64,000 nucleotides of DNA from Burkholderiaceae bacterium (lineage in GTDB: Bacteria; Pseudomonadota; Gammaproteobacteria; Burkholderiales; Burkholderiaceae_C). The notes beneath the pieces are model-generated. The model searched no databases, had not been told where the DNA came from, and was given only the letters and a program-made list of their open reading frames with translations. The DNA lies in assembly GCA_018780645.1 (NCBI GenBank), contig JADMJJ010000013.1, positions 173,215 through 237,214 of the forward strand. Reading direction: 5' to 3'. How positions within the stretch are numbered: the stretch's first letter is position 1; each line of letters opens with the position of its first letter. The translations under genes and the position numbers were made by a program. Positions 18,654-28,923 of this stretch are shown here, piece after piece.

Positions 18654-19721
18654 ATGAGCAAAGCCGCAAGTCCGCGCCTGGCCTCGGTCGATGCACTGCG
18701 CGGCCTGGCCGTGGCGGCGATGCTGCTGGTCAACAACCCGGGCGACTGGGGCCATGTCTATGCGCCGCTGGAGCATGCGTCCTGGCACGGCTGCACGCCG
18801 ACCGACCTGATCTTCCCGTTCTTCCTGTTCATCGTCGGCGTCTCGCTGGCGCTGAGCCTGGGCCCGCGGGTAGAAGCCGGCTTGCCGCCTGCACCGCTGG
18901 CGCGTGGCGTGCTGGAGCGTGCGCTGCGCATCTTCGCGCTGGGCGTGGTGCTGCACCTGCTCGCCTGGTGGCTGATGAACAAGCCGGAATTCCGCCTGCT
19001 CGGCGTGCTGCAGCGCATAGGCCTGTGCTCTGCGCTGGCGGGCGGGGTGCTGCTGTACTGCCGCGGACGCACGCAGTGGCTGTTGCTGCCGGCGCTGCTG
19101 GGTCTGCATGGGGCCCTGCTGCTGGGCGGCGGCACGCTGGACAAGGCCGGCAGCCTGGCCGCGCGGGTGGATACGGCTGTGCTCGGCCGCTTCGCCTATG
19201 AGTGGAATGGCCAGCTGGCCTTCGACCCAGAGGGCATTGTCTCGACCCTGGGTGCGCTATGCACCTGTCTGCTGGGCCTGCGTGCCGGCGAGATGCTGCG
19301 CCAAGGTCGGCAGACGCAGTTGGTCTTGCTGGGTATTTCCGGGCTGTTGCTGGGCTATGCGCTGACCTCCTGGCTGCCCTTGAACAAGCAGCTGTGGACC
19401 AGCAGCTTCGTGCTCTGGACCGGCGGCTGGGCCTGCCTGACCCTGGCCCTGGCCCATCACCTCGTCGACCAGCGCGGCTGGCCGGCGCTGGGCCGCAGCT
19501 TCGGCGTCAATGCCATCGCGGCCTATGCGGGCGCCTGGATGTGCACCGTGCTGCTTGAGGGCCTTGGCCTGATGGCCCCGCTGTACGCCTGGGCCTTTGG
19601 CGGCATCCAGCGGGGCTGGGGGGCGGAGCAGGCCTCGCTGGCCTTTGCCCTGGCCTTTGTGGCGGTCTGGACCTTGATCGTCCGCCTGCTCGACCGAGGT
19701 GGCGTATACATCAAGATCTAA
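18654..19721 (+). CDS. nagX: NagX-like membrane acyltransferase family protein (heparan-alpha-glucosaminide N-acetyltransferase-like)
   Basis: This is a multi-pass membrane protein of 355 residues. The N-terminal LASVDALRGLAVAAMLLVNN and the CTPTDLIFPFFLFIVGVSLA block are typical of the DUF1624/DUF5009 family, related to lysosomal HGSNAT. In Shewanella and other chitin users the family member is called NagX and sits in Nag operons; its biochemical role (acetyl transfer or transport) is unsettled. The start at 18654 places the conserved block near the N-terminus. The gene follows the GH16-like gene by 11 bp. Confidence 0.85.
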   Translation: MSKAASPRLASVDALRGLAVAAMLLVNNPGDWGHVYAPLEHASWHGCTPTDLIFPFFLFIVGVSLALSLGPRVEAGLPPAPLARGVLERALRIFALGVVLHLLAWWLMNKPEFRLLGVLQRIGLCSALAGGVLLYCRGRTQWLLLPALLGLHGALLLGGGTLDKAGSLAARVDTAVLGRFAYEWNGQLAFDPEGIVSTLGALCTCLLGLRAGEMLRQGRQTQLVLLGISGLLLGYALTSWLPLNKQLWTSSFVLWTGGWACLTLALAHHLVDQRGWPALGRSFGVNAIAAYAGAWMCTVLLEGLGLMAPLYAWAFGGIQRGWGAEQASLAFALAFVAVWTLIVRLLDRGGVYIKI

Positions 19722-19834
19722 GCAGCCACCGCTAACATCGGCCAGGCTTTGGTGCGCGAAGAAGCTATCCCTGTCTGCGAGCGCGCTGGCGCGGCCAGTC
19801 ACTGCGACTTATGAACACTCTTGGAGCAAGCGAC

Positions 19835-21346
19835 ATGCAACAGCAAGCGTTGCGCAATATCGTCATTGTTGGTGGCGGCACGGCCGGCTGGATGGCCGCC
19901 GCCGTGATGGCCGAACTGCTGCACGGGCCCTGGAACATCACCCTGGTGGAGTCGGAGGAGATTGGCATCGTGGGCGTCGGCGAGGCGACGATTCCTTATC
20001 TGAAGAACTTCCATGCCGAGCTGGGCATTGACGAAGACGAGTTCATGCGCGCAACCCAGGCGACCTTCAAGCTGGGCATCGAGTTCGTCAACTGGGGGCG
20101 ACAGGGGGACTCCTACATCCACGGCTTCGGTCCGCTGGGGCAGGATGTGGGCACGACCAAGTTCCATCTCTACTGGCTGCAGCAATATCTTCAGGGCAAG
20201 GCGGCGGGCATCGAGGACTACTCGATCAATCTGGCCGCGGCGCGAGCCAACAAGTTCATCCGCGCCCGCACCGACATGCCGGATTCGCCGCTGGGCAAGA
20301 TCGCCCATGCCTTTCACTTCGACGCCGGGCTTTATGCCAAATTCCTGCGCGGCTTCGCCGAGAAGCTGGGCGTCAAGCGCATCGAAGGCAAGATTCGCGG
20401 CGCCACTCAGCGCGCCGACGACGGTTTCATCGACGCCGTGGTGCTGGACAGCGGCCAACGCATCGAGGGCGACTTCTTCATCGATTGCTCGGGGTTCCGC
20501 GGCCTGCTGATCGAGCAGACTCTGCACACCGGCTACGAGGACTGGAGCCACTGGCTGCCCTGCGACAGCGCCCAGGCCGTGCCCTGCGAGTCGGTGACGC
20601 CACTGCTGCCTTACACCCGCTCGACCGCGCGCAGCGCTGGCTGGCAATGGCGCATACCCCTGCAGCATCGCATGGGCAACGGTCACGTCTATTGCAGCCG
20701 CTTCATCAGCGACGAGGAGGCGGGTCGCACCTTGATGGCGAACCTGGACGGCAAGGCCCTGGCGGACCCACGCCAGCTGCGCTTCGTTACCGGCAAACGC
20801 AAGAAGCTGTGGAACAAGAACGTCGTCGCCGTCGGTCTGGCCAGCGGCTTCATGGAACCGCTGGAGTCGACCAGCATCCACCTGATCCAGACCACCTTGA
20901 TGCGCCTGGCCAGCTTCTTTCCCGACCGCGGCTATGACGCGGCCGATGTGGATGAATTCAACCGCCAGGCCGATGTCGAGTTCGAGCGGATCCGTGACTT
21001 CCTGATACTGCACTACAAGGCCACCGAACGCAGCGACAGCGAGTTCTGGAACTATTGCCGCACGATGCCCGTTCCCGATGCGCTGCAGCACAAGATGGAC
21101 CTGTTCCGTAGCAAGGGCCGCATCTTCCGCGACACCACCGACCTGTTCTCCGAGGTCAGCTGGTTCTCGGTCATGTTCGGCCAGCGCCTGCGCCCGCGCG
21201 GCCACCATCCGCTGCTCGATGCCGTGGGCGACGACAAGATCGCAGCCTTCCTGGCCAATACCCGGCACATCACGAGGAAGTGCGTCGATGCGATGCCGCT
21301 GCATGCCGACTACATTGCCGGCACCTGCAAGGCGCCCGCGATGTAA
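19835..21346 (+). CDS. Flavin-dependent tryptophan-halogenase family protein
   Basis: The family uses FADH2, oxygen and chloride or bromide to halogenate activated rings. Visible are the FAD loop VGGGTAGWM at the N-terminus, Lys79 (ATFKLGIEFVNW) at the position of the catalytic lysine of PrnA/RebH, WxWxIP as W270-Q-W272-R-I-P275, and Glu344-Ser345 (EPLESTSIHL) matching the second catalytic acid region. The ATG at 19835 has GGAG eight bases upstream and is preferred over 19811; it gives 503 residues. No flavin reductase gene is nearby. Relatives beside TonB receptors in sugar loci are known, with unknown substrates. Confidence 0.88.
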   Translation: MQQQALRNIVIVGGGTAGWMAAAVMAELLHGPWNITLVESEEIGIVGVGEATIPYLKNFHAELGIDEDEFMRATQATFKLGIEFVNWGRQGDSYIHGFGPLGQDVGTTKFHLYWLQQYLQGKAAGIEDYSINLAAARANKFIRARTDMPDSPLGKIAHAFHFDAGLYAKFLRGFAEKLGVKRIEGKIRGATQRADDGFIDAVVLDSGQRIEGDFFIDCSGFRGLLIEQTLHTGYEDWSHWLPCDSAQAVPCESVTPLLPYTRSTARSAGWQWRIPLQHRMGNGHVYCSRFISDEEAGRTLMANLDGKALADPRQLRFVTGKRKKLWNKNVVAVGLASGFMEPLESTSIHLIQTTLMRLASFFPDRGYDAADVDEFNRQADVEFERIRDFLILHYKATERSDSEFWNYCRTMPVPDALQHKMDLFRSKGRIFRDTTDLFSEVSWFSVMFGQRLRPRGHHPLLDAVGDDKIAAFLANTRHITRKCVDAMPLHADYIAGTCKAPAM

Positions 21347-21382
21347 ATTGACGGGCCTGCGCGACGCTGATTGCCAGGGACG

Positions 21383-21413
21383 AAAAAAGGGGCCTCAATC
21401 GAGGCCCCTTCTT
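21383..21413. terminator. Bidirectional intrinsic terminator between halogenase and TonB receptor
   Basis: A perfect 8-bp stem GGGGCCTC/GAGGCCCC with an AATC loop is flanked by A6 (21383-21388) on one side and TTCTT on the other. On the minus strand it ends in T6, a strong terminator for an incoming plus-strand-independent transcript end; on the plus strand the U-tract is weaker. It separates two convergent genes. Confidence 0.85.
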
Positions 21414-21428
21414 GCTTGCGTTGAACGA

Positions 21429-24197
21429 TCAGTACTTGACGCGAGCGGTCAGGTAGAACTGACGGCCGTTCTGGTAAATCGAGCGCGGCTGGTCCATATT
21501 GGCGCCGTAGTACTTGAGCAGCGGGTCGTTCAGGTTCTGACCATCCAGGCTCAGCGAGAACTTGTCGTTGATCTTGTAGTTCAGCGAAGCCGAGATCACG
21601 CCGCCTGCCTTCTGGCGGAAGTCATAGCCACGGTCCTGGCCGACATACATGTCGGAGCGGTAGCCGTAGTTGACGCGCACGCTCCAGGCGCCGCTCTCAT
21701 AGTAGCCACCCAGGTTGAAGTTGTGCTTGGCGGCACCCTTCAGGTCATGGCCGTTGGCTTCCTTGGCGTCGGCGTAGGTGTAGTTGGCATTGACGCCGAA
21801 GTCACCCAGCACCGGTGTTTCAAACGCCACTTCCAGACCCTTGACCGAGGCGTTCGTGTTGACCGGGCCGGTCAACAGATAGGTCGCCATATAAGTCTCT
21901 TGCGAGTTCGGCTTGTTGGTCAGGTACTGGGCCGTGAAGTTGCCATCGGTGACATAGCCCTTCAGGTCCATATAGAACAGACCGGCCGAGACGAAGGCAC
22001 GCGGCGCGAAGTACCACTCCAGGTTGGCGTCGATATTGGTCGAGCGGATGGGCTTCAGGTCCGGGTTGCCGGCGGTGCCGCTGCCTTGCTCGTTCAGCGT
22101 CTTGGGCGGCGTCAGGCTCACCGCACCGGCCAGGGCCGTGTAGTCGGCGCGTGTCATCGTCTTGGAGACTGCGACGCGGGCGACCATGTCCTTGTTCAGG
22201 TCGAACTTGAAGCTGGCGCTGGGCAGGTAGTCGGTGTAGCTGCGATCCACATCCAGCGGCGCGAAACCGCCAAAGGCCGAGTCGCCGTTGTAGCCGGGAA
22301 TGCCAGCTGCCGCGGGGATGTTGAAGCCGGCAGTCGACTTGGTCTTGACCGCACGCAGACCCACATTGCCGCTCCAGTCCTTGCCTTCCAGCTGGGCCTG
22401 GATGTAGCCGGCCGTGCTGGACTCGGTGACCTTGTATTCCTGACCCCAGTCACGACGGCCCGGCAGGTCGCGGCGCGTGTACTTGGCGTTGAAGGCCTTC
22501 AGCTGCTCGGTCGTGTAATAGGCGATGCCGGTGGGGAAGCCCGAACCCAGGCCCGAACCGAAGTTGCTCGGGTAGTTCTGGCCCTGGGCCGGCAGGTTGG
22601 CCGGATTCCACGGCGAGGCGGCGCCGTTGTTGCAGTTGAAGTTGTTGCCCCAGTCCACCACATGGGTGTCCGAGCAGGCAGGGCCCTGGCCGACCACCGG
22701 ATCCTGGGTGCGGCGGTCATGCTTGGCCGAGCGCAGGCCGAACTTCAGGCTGGACAGCAGGCCGGCGTCGAGCGTGTACTCGCCATCGAGGTGCAGCCAG
22801 TCTTCCTTGTCCTTGACTGTGATGTTCTGTGCGCCCCAGGCCCAGCCGAATTCGGTGCCGGTGCTGGTCGATGCGACCTGGTTGCCCAGATTGAAGGCCG
22901 GTGCCGAGTTGGCACCGTTGAGCTTCCAGCCGGCACCCGAGCCATTGATATTGAGCTGCAGCACGTCTTGCGTCAGCGTCTTGCCGGTGCCCTCGGAGGT
23001 GCCGATCTTGCCGTTCAGCACCAGGGCGGAGTTCACGCGCCACTTGCCGTCCAGGTTGACGAAGTTGGCCGCGGCCGAGGCATCCGGGCGCGAGATCGGG
23101 TCGATCTCGCCGTAGGCATTGCCTGCGATGGCGCGGAAGTTCGCTTGCGTCAGCGTCTTCACGCCATTGGTGGTCGTCACCACATAGCCGGCATCCGGGG
23201 CTTGACCCGCGCCACCGTTGATGATGTTGTTGCCCATCAACAGGTAGTTGTTGTTGTAGTTGCTCGCGTCCATCTTGGACGTGAAGCCCGACAGATTCAG
23301 GTTCACGTCGTTGCTGGGCTTGAGCTCAATCGCGATCAGACCGCCGGTGCGCTTGCGCTCCTGCTGGAACAGTGCAGCGCCGATGGAACGCGGGTAGTAG
23401 ACGTTGGCCAGGTTCGGATCGGCCAGAGCCATCGGGCTGTTCGGTGCGATCTTGTCGTAGCTCAGCGTCTCGACGCCGTCGCGGCGCAGGTGGCGGGTTT
23501 CGGAGAAGGCCTGAATCATCACACCCAGCGTTTTGGCCTCGTTCTTGAAGGCGGCAAGCGCACTCAGCTGCGGGTCGGTCTTCTTGGCCAGGGTCGAGTG
23601 CACCGCACCGATACTGGCTTCCAGGGTCATCGGGCTGCGGAATTGCAGGGGGGTGCGGGTGATGATGTCGATCGAGCCGGCTGTGCCGCCTTCGACCAGG
23701 GACGCCTCCGAGCTCTTGCGCACGACCACGCGCTCCACCAGTTCCGACGGCAGCAGCGAGTAGCTGACGCTGCGGCCGACGCCAGCGCCCGTCTGGCTCA
23801 GCACGAACCAGTCGCCGTTGGCGATGCCGTGGCCATTGACCAGGGTCTGGGTCAGGCTGGGGTTGGTACCGCGCAGACCGACACGGTCACGCTCGTCGAA
23901 GCCGCCTTCGCCGGCCACTGCGTTGCTGACGTTGACACCGGGCACGCGGGCCAGCGAGTCGGCGACGTTCTTGTCCGGCATCTTGCCGATGTCTTCCGAC
24001 GTGATCACGTCAACGTGGGCTTCGGCATTGCGCTTCTGGCTGAGCGACTTCTCCTGCGATGCGCGGATGCCGGTCACGACCACTTGCTCAAGTTGAGCCG
24101 AGTCGTCCTTCTTGGCTTGCTGCGCCTGCAACGGCAGCGCAAGGCCCACCAGGGCGAGTGCAACAGCGGTTGCGACGGGTGTTTTTCTAACCTTCAT
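21429..24197 (-). CDS. TonB-dependent outer-membrane receptor, probable chito-oligosaccharide/GlcNAc importer
   Basis: This 922-residue receptor has a signal peptide (cleavage after LPLQAQ), an N-terminal plug (QVVVTGIRASQEKSLSQKRN, DVITSEDIGKMPDKNVADSL, RVPGV) and a long beta-barrel ending in YLTARVKY with a terminal aromatic residue. The plug wording matches the large receptor subfamily found in carbohydrate utilisation loci (NagP-like). AGGAG is six bases before the ATG. It faces the halogenase/GlcNAc operon and shares the 18-bp operator motif with the kinase promoter, so it likely imports chitin fragments. Its ligand is inferred. Confidence 0.9.
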   Translation of the reverse strand: MKVRKTPVATAVALALVGLALPLQAQQAKKDDSAQLEQVVVTGIRASQEKSLSQKRNAEAHVDVITSEDIGKMPDKNVADSLARVPGVNVSNAVAGEGGFDERDRVGLRGTNPSLTQTLVNGHGIANGDWFVLSQTGAGVGRSVSYSLLPSELVERVVVRKSSEASLVEGGTAGSIDIITRTPLQFRSPMTLEASIGAVHSTLAKKTDPQLSALAAFKNEAKTLGVMIQAFSETRHLRRDGVETLSYDKIAPNSPMALADPNLANVYYPRSIGAALFQQERKRTGGLIAIELKPSNDVNLNLSGFTSKMDASNYNNNYLLMGNNIINGGAGQAPDAGYVVTTTNGVKTLTQANFRAIAGNAYGEIDPISRPDASAAANFVNLDGKWRVNSALVLNGKIGTSEGTGKTLTQDVLQLNINGSGAGWKLNGANSAPAFNLGNQVASTSTGTEFGWAWGAQNITVKDKEDWLHLDGEYTLDAGLLSSLKFGLRSAKHDRRTQDPVVGQGPACSDTHVVDWGNNFNCNNGAASPWNPANLPAQGQNYPSNFGSGLGSGFPTGIAYYTTEQLKAFNAKYTRRDLPGRRDWGQEYKVTESSTAGYIQAQLEGKDWSGNVGLRAVKTKSTAGFNIPAAAGIPGYNGDSAFGGFAPLDVDRSYTDYLPSASFKFDLNKDMVARVAVSKTMTRADYTALAGAVSLTPPKTLNEQGSGTAGNPDLKPIRSTNIDANLEWYFAPRAFVSAGLFYMDLKGYVTDGNFTAQYLTNKPNSQETYMATYLLTGPVNTNASVKGLEVAFETPVLGDFGVNANYTYADAKEANGHDLKGAAKHNFNLGGYYESGAWSVRVNYGYRSDMYVGQDRGYDFRQKAGGVISASLNYKINDKFSLSLDGQNLNDPLLKYYGANMDQPRSIYQNGRQFYLTARVKY

Positions 24198-24324
24198 GAA
24201 CGGCTCCTAGAGCTTGGCCTGTGGATTCGGAACGTGGCCTGTTTAGACTCAGAATCTGTCGATACGCCTCGGGGCGGCGGCTCGCTAGATCCCCCAATTA
24301 AAGCTGCTTGCTACAACCAATGGC

Positions 24325-24363
24325 GTGCCACTGTGCTACCGGGGCATGCCACTTTGGTACCAA
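24325..24363 (-). promoter_or_regulatory. Two tandem copies of the GlcNAc-operon operator motif upstream of the TonB receptor
   Basis: Minus-strand copy 1 (24346-24363) reads TTGGTACCAAAGTGGCAT and matches the kinase-promoter copy at 14 of 18 bases. Copy 2 (24325-24342) reads CCGGTAGCACAGTGGCAC and matches copy 1 at 13 of 18. They are in the same orientation 21 bp apart, two helical turns, about 130-170 bp before the receptor start codon. A shared regulator is inferred. Confidence 0.55.
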
Positions 24364-24727
24364 TTCTGAGCGCTTCGTGAGCGCGGTGCAACGGGCAAAT
24401 GGGGGGATTAAGGGATAGCCCTAGGAATCCAATCCAACACCAGTTGGCATTTCGCGGCCCATATCGCTTGCTATAGGTGCAAACGCGGACAGTCGAGAAG
24501 AATTGCCTCGGTCATCGGCGTCATCGGCGCGGATCGAACAGGATGGAATGAGGCTTTGGCGCGCCGGTCTTGTCGAGCAATACCAGTCGTGGGCCAGTCA
24601 GCTCGGTTGTTTGTAAAGGGCTCGTGGCGGCGGAGCCCGGGCTTGGTTCAGCTGTCACGCAAGTGCGGCAGAATGGCTCGCTGGCCTCGGCTCGCTCAGG
24701 GAGTCAGGCAAATCTTTTTCGCCGACA
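24364..24727. other. Intergenic stretch between receptor control region and tRNA promoter
   Basis: I see no convincing gene here. Short plus-strand frames at 24556-24761 have no ribosome site and no recognisable family. Base composition is less GC-rich than the coding regions. It probably holds the distal receptor promoter and spacer DNA. Confidence 0.5.
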
Positions 24728-24757
24728 TTGTGGAATTTCTGAAAACCCTGTTATAGT
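24728..24757 (+). promoter_or_regulatory. Promoter of the tRNA-Tyr/Gly/Thr-tuf transcript
   Basis: TTGTGG at 24728-24733 and TATAGT at 24752-24757 have an 18-bp spacer. The tRNA-Tyr gene begins 14 bp after the -10 box. Confidence 0.7.
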
Positions 24758-24771
24758 CTGAGGCTCACCTC

Positions 24772-24857
24772 GGAGGGGTGCCCGAGTGGCTAAAGGGGGC
24801 AGACTGTAAATCTGTTGGCTTACGCCTACGCTGGTTCGAATCCAGCCTCCTCCACCA
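24772..24857 (+). tRNA. tRNA-Tyr (GTA)
   Basis: This is an 86-nt class II tRNA with a long variable arm. The acceptor GGAGGGG pairs with CTCCTCC, the anticodon GTA is at 24806-24808, the T-loop is GGTTCGAATCC and CCA is encoded. Confidence 0.96.
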
Positions 24858-24930
24858 AGGTGACCTAATTTAGAAAGAAGGGTTGTTGGCCAGAAGATGG
24901 GCGGTCAACGGCGCTGCAGGTTGCTCCCGG

Positions 24931-25004
24931 GCGGGAGTAGTTCAATGGTAGAACCTTAGCCTTCCAAGCTAATGACACGGGTTCGATTCCCGTTTCCCGC
25001 TCCA
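24931..25004 (+). tRNA. tRNA-Gly (TCC)
   Basis: This is a 74-nt tRNA. The acceptor GCGGGAG pairs with TTCCCGC, the anticodon TCC is at 24963-24965, GGTTCGATTCC forms the T-arm and CCA is encoded. Confidence 0.96.
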
Positions 25005-25076
25005 TACGGAGTGGGTTTGGAAGGTGGAAGCGTCGATAGCGGTTTGAAGTCTCGTCGAGTTCAATCCAGTGTCGAT

Positions 25077-25151
<75 letters not shown>

Positions 25152-25206
25152 CCTCTTTTCTCATTTCTTCGTAGCAAGGTCGGACTGACCGCCGGGAGCA
25201 AGCAAC

Positions 25207-26397
<1,191 letters not shown>

Positions 26398-26414
26398 TAA
26401 TCGAATTTGGCAGC

Positions 26415-26490
26415 AGGGGCGTAGCTCAATTGGCAGAGCGCTGGTCTCCAAAACCAGAGGTTGGGGGTTCGAGGCCCTCCGCCCCTGCCA
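26415..26490 (+). tRNA. tRNA-Trp (CCA)
   Basis: This is a 76-nt tRNA. The acceptor AGGGGCG pairs with CGCCCCT, the anticodon CCA is at 26448-26450 and CCA is encoded at the 3' end. It lies between tuf and secE, the conserved location. Its charging state would be the signal read by the trp leader at 4882. Confidence 0.96.
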
Positions 26491-26534
26491 ACACCAGAAG
26501 CTGATTCACTGGTGTTGATGAGCCAAATAAAAGC

Positions 26535-26566
26535 AGCCCGCGGGGGTCAAAAGCCCGGCGGGCTTT
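26535..26566 (+). terminator. Possible terminator between tRNA-Trp and secE
   Basis: A 7-bp stem AGCCCGC (26535-26541)/GCGGGCT (26558-26564) is followed by only a short T stretch. It may be a partial terminator or processing hairpin; secE transcription could read through or start between here and 26637. Confidence 0.45.
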
Positions 26567-26636
26567 GCTGCTGGTGGGTAGGCAAGATTGAAGCTGGGCT
26601 GGCGCAAGGCCGGTCCGGCATGGAAGCAGAGAAACG

Positions 26637-27020
26637 ATGAGTAATTCCCAAGTCGAGACAGTCAGCACGTCGGCCGACAAGGCGCGTGTTGCCGCTGCCA
26701 TTGCGCTGGTGGTGGCTGCGCTGTTCGCGTTCTATGCGCTGAGCAAGCAGGGCCCGATCGCGCAGTGGGGTGCTCTGCTGGTCCTGCTGGCGGCGGCCGC
26801 TGGCGCCTTCCTGACCTCCGAGTGGGGTAAGGCGCTGATTGCCTACGGTCATGAATCCACCCGCGAAGTGCGCAAGGTGGTCTGGCCCAGCCGCAAGGAA
26901 GCGATGCAGATGACGGGCTATGTGTTTGCCTTCGTGTTTGTGATGGCCTTGTTTCTGTGGTTGACCGACAAGACCTTGGAATGGGCCATTTTTGACCTGA
27001 TCCTGGGCTGGCGCCGCTAA
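26637..27020 (+). CDS. secE: Preprotein translocase subunit SecE
   Basis: SecE is an essential SecYEG channel component. It has 127 residues with three hydrophobic segments (about 22-40, 46-64 and 95-118), like the long E. coli form. The conserved amphipathic motif STREVRKVVWPSRKEA precedes the last helix. It is followed 26 bp later by nusG in the standard secE-nusG-rplKAJL order. Confidence 0.96.
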   Translation: MSNSQVETVSTSADKARVAAAIALVVAALFAFYALSKQGPIAQWGALLVLLAAAAGAFLTSEWGKALIAYGHESTREVRKVVWPSRKEAMQMTGYVFAFVFVMALFLWLTDKTLEWAIFDLILGWRR

Positions 27021-27046
27021 CAGCCTCATAAGGCTAAGGAAAACGA

Positions 27047-27622
27047 ATGAGCGAACAGCAAGCAGCAGCAAGCCCGGAAGCGGTTGGCCCGGCCAAGCGT
27101 TGGTATGTGGTGCACGCCTATTCCGGCATGGAAAAGGCCGTTGAGCGCAATCTGCGCGAGCGCATCGACCGCGCCGGCATGCAAGACAAGTTCGGCCGCA
27201 TCCTGGTGCCCACCGAAGAAGTCGTCGAGCTGAAGAATGGCAAGAAGGCCGTCACCGAGCGCCGTTTCTTCCCCGGCTATGTGCTGGTGGAAATGGCCAT
27301 GGAAGACGACACCTGGCACCTGGTCAAGCACACCTCCAAGGTGACCGGCTTTGTGGGTGGCGCGAAGAACCGCCCCTCGCCGATCTCCGAGGCCGAGGTG
27401 ATGAAGATCGTCAACCAGATGCAAGAAGGCATCGAGAAGCCCCGGCCCAAGGTCGAGTGGGTGGTGGGCGAACTGGTGCGTGTCAAGGAAGGCCCGTTCA
27501 CCGACTTCAACGGCGCGATCGAGGAAGTCAATTACGACAAGTCCAAGGTGCGCGTCTCGGTCACGATCTTCGGCCGCGCCACACCGGTGGAGCTGGACTT
27601 CTCCCAGGTGGAGAAGGTTTAA
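27047..27622 (+). CDS. nusG: Transcription antitermination factor NusG
   Basis: NusG suppresses pausing and couples RNA polymerase to ribosome or Rho. The N-terminal NGN domain ([28 protein letters not shown]) and the C-terminal KOW domain ([21 protein letters not shown]) are both present. It has 191 residues, slightly long through an Ala/Ser-rich N-terminus. GCTAAGGAAAACG precedes the ATG as the ribosome site. Confidence 0.97.
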   Translation: MSEQQAAASPEAVGPAKRWYVVHAYSGMEKAVERNLRERIDRAGMQDKFGRILVPTEEVVELKNGKKAVTERRFFPGYVLVEMAMEDDTWHLVKHTSKVTGFVGGAKNRPSPISEAEVMKIVNQMQEGIEKPRPKVEWVVGELVRVKEGPFTDFNGAIEEVNYDKSKVRVSVTIFGRATPVELDFSQVEKV

Positions 27623-27794
27623 GCCAGCGAGAACATGGGCCTGACAGGGCCCGCTGGCGGTGCAAACCGCCAGTGTCCTGTCCGTAGCCAGCCCGCGACG
27701 AGATGCGGGCAAGAGGAGCAAGGGTAACCAATCCCTTGCGTTAGCACTCAAGGATCGCAGCCCTCAGGGCTGTCGGTTCTTACTGGAGAAATAA
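27623..27794 (+). promoter_or_regulatory. Structured leader of rplK-rplA
   Basis: The 172-bp gap holds several hairpins, including GGCGGT/ACCGCC around 27656-27671 and AGCCCT/AGGGCT near 27760-27773 close to the rplK ribosome site. In enteric bacteria L1 represses this operon by binding the leader, so an L1 target is plausible; it is not proven here. Confidence 0.4.
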
Positions 27795-28226
27795 ATGGCA
27801 AAGAAGATTGTCGGCTTTATCAAGCTGCAAGTCGCTGCCGGTAAGGCAAACCCTTCGCCCCCGGTCGGTCCCGCGCTGGGTCAGCGTGGCCTGAACATCA
27901 TGGAGTTCTGCAAGGCGTTCAACGCCCAGACCCAAGGCTTCGAGCCGGGTATGAAGCTGCCGGTGGTCATCACCGCCTTTGCAGACAAGAGCTTCACCTT
28001 CGTCATCAAGTCGCCCCCGGCGACCGCGCTGATCAAGAAGGCCGCCAAGATCGACAAGGGTTCGGCCAAGCCGCACCTGGAAAAGGTCGGCAAGGTGACC
28101 CGCGCTCAGCTGGAAGAAATCGCCACGACCAAGATGAAGGATCTGACGGCCGCTGACATGGACGCCGCCGTTCGCACCATCGCTGGTTCCGCCCGTTCGA
28201 TGGGCATTTTGGTGGAGGGTGTCTGA
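27795..28226 (+). CDS. rplK: 50S ribosomal protein L11
   Basis: L11 belongs to the GTPase-associated centre and binds 23S rRNA with L10/L12. The N-terminal [21 protein letters not shown] and the C-terminal rRNA-binding domain with GSARSMGI are present. It has 143 residues. GGAG lies 9 bp upstream of the ATG. Its stop is one base before the rplA ATG. Confidence 0.98.
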   Translation: MAKKIVGFIKLQVAAGKANPSPPVGPALGQRGLNIMEFCKAFNAQTQGFEPGMKLPVVITAFADKSFTFVIKSPPATALIKKAAKIDKGSAKPHLEKVGKVTRAQLEEIATTKMKDLTAADMDAAVRTIAGSARSMGILVEGV

Positions 28227-28227
28227 C

Positions 28228-28923
28228 ATGGCAAAGCTGACTAAGCGTCAAAAGGCCTTGCAGGGCAAGGTCGAGTCCACCAAGCTGTATCCCCTGGGCG
28301 ATGCCCTGGTGTTGATCAAAGAGTGCGCCACCGCCAAGTTCGATGAATCCATCGACGTGGCCGTGCAACTCGGCATCGACCCGAAGAAGTCGGACCAGGT
28401 CGTTCGCGGTGCTGTCGTGCTGCCTCACGGCACCGGTAAGACCAAGCGCGTGGCCGTGTTCGCCCAAGGTGCCAAGGCTGAAGAAGCCAAGGCCGCCGGC
28501 GCTGACGTGGTTGGCATGGAAGACCTGGCCGAGCGCATCAAGGCTGGCGACATGCCTTTCGACATCGTCATCGCGTCCCCGGACACGATGCGAATCGTCG
28601 GTACCCTGGGTCAAATCCTGGGCCCGCGCGGCCTGATGCCTAACCCCAAGGTTGGCACGGTGACCCCGGATGTGGCCACGGCTGTGAAGAACGCCAAGGC
28701 CGGTCAGGTGCAATACCGCGTCGACAAGGGCGGCATCATCCACTCGACCATCGGCCGTCGTTCGTTCGACAACGAGCATCTGCAGAACAATCTGCGCGCG
28801 CTGATCGAAGCACTGAACAAGTCCAAGCCTGCAACCAGCAAGGGTATCTACCTGCGCAAGGTGGCGGTCTCTTCCACGATGGGCCTGGGTGCTCGCGTGG
28901 ATCTGGCCAGCATCAACGGCTGA
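28228..28923 (+). CDS. rplA: 50S ribosomal protein L1
   Basis: L1 lies in the mobile stalk at the E site and is the usual repressor of rplKA. The hallmark [18 protein letters not shown] is present. The ATG at 28228 gives 231 residues, the family length; an in-frame GTG at 28219 lies inside rplK and is not needed. Confidence 0.98.
   Translation: MAKLTKRQKALQGKVESTKLYPLGDALVLIKECATAKFDESIDVAVQLGIDPKKSDQVVRGAVVLPHGTGKTKRVAVFAQGAKAEEAKAAGADVVGMEDLAERIKAGDMPFDIVIASPDTMRIVGTLGQILGPRGLMPNPKVGTVTPDVATAVKNAKAGQVQYRVDKGGIIHSTIGRRSFDNEHLQNNLRALIEALNKSKPATSKGIYLRKVAVSSTMGLGARVDLASING

Noticed and set aside
24310..24330. Sigma-54-like TGGCACG...TTGG on the minus strand upstream of the TonB receptor
   Set aside because: The -24/-12 spacing is one base off and the -12 element has GG instead of GC; the bases are better explained as part of the tandem 18-bp operator copies.
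21078..24380. An 1,100-codon plus-strand frame crossing the halogenase end and the whole TonB receptor gene
   Set aside because: It is antisense to a clear receptor with signal peptide, plug and barrel, and crosses a terminator.
24556..24761. Short plus-strand ORFs before the tRNA-Tyr gene
   Set aside because: They have no Shine-Dalgarno sequence and no family resemblance, and they overlap the tRNA promoter.
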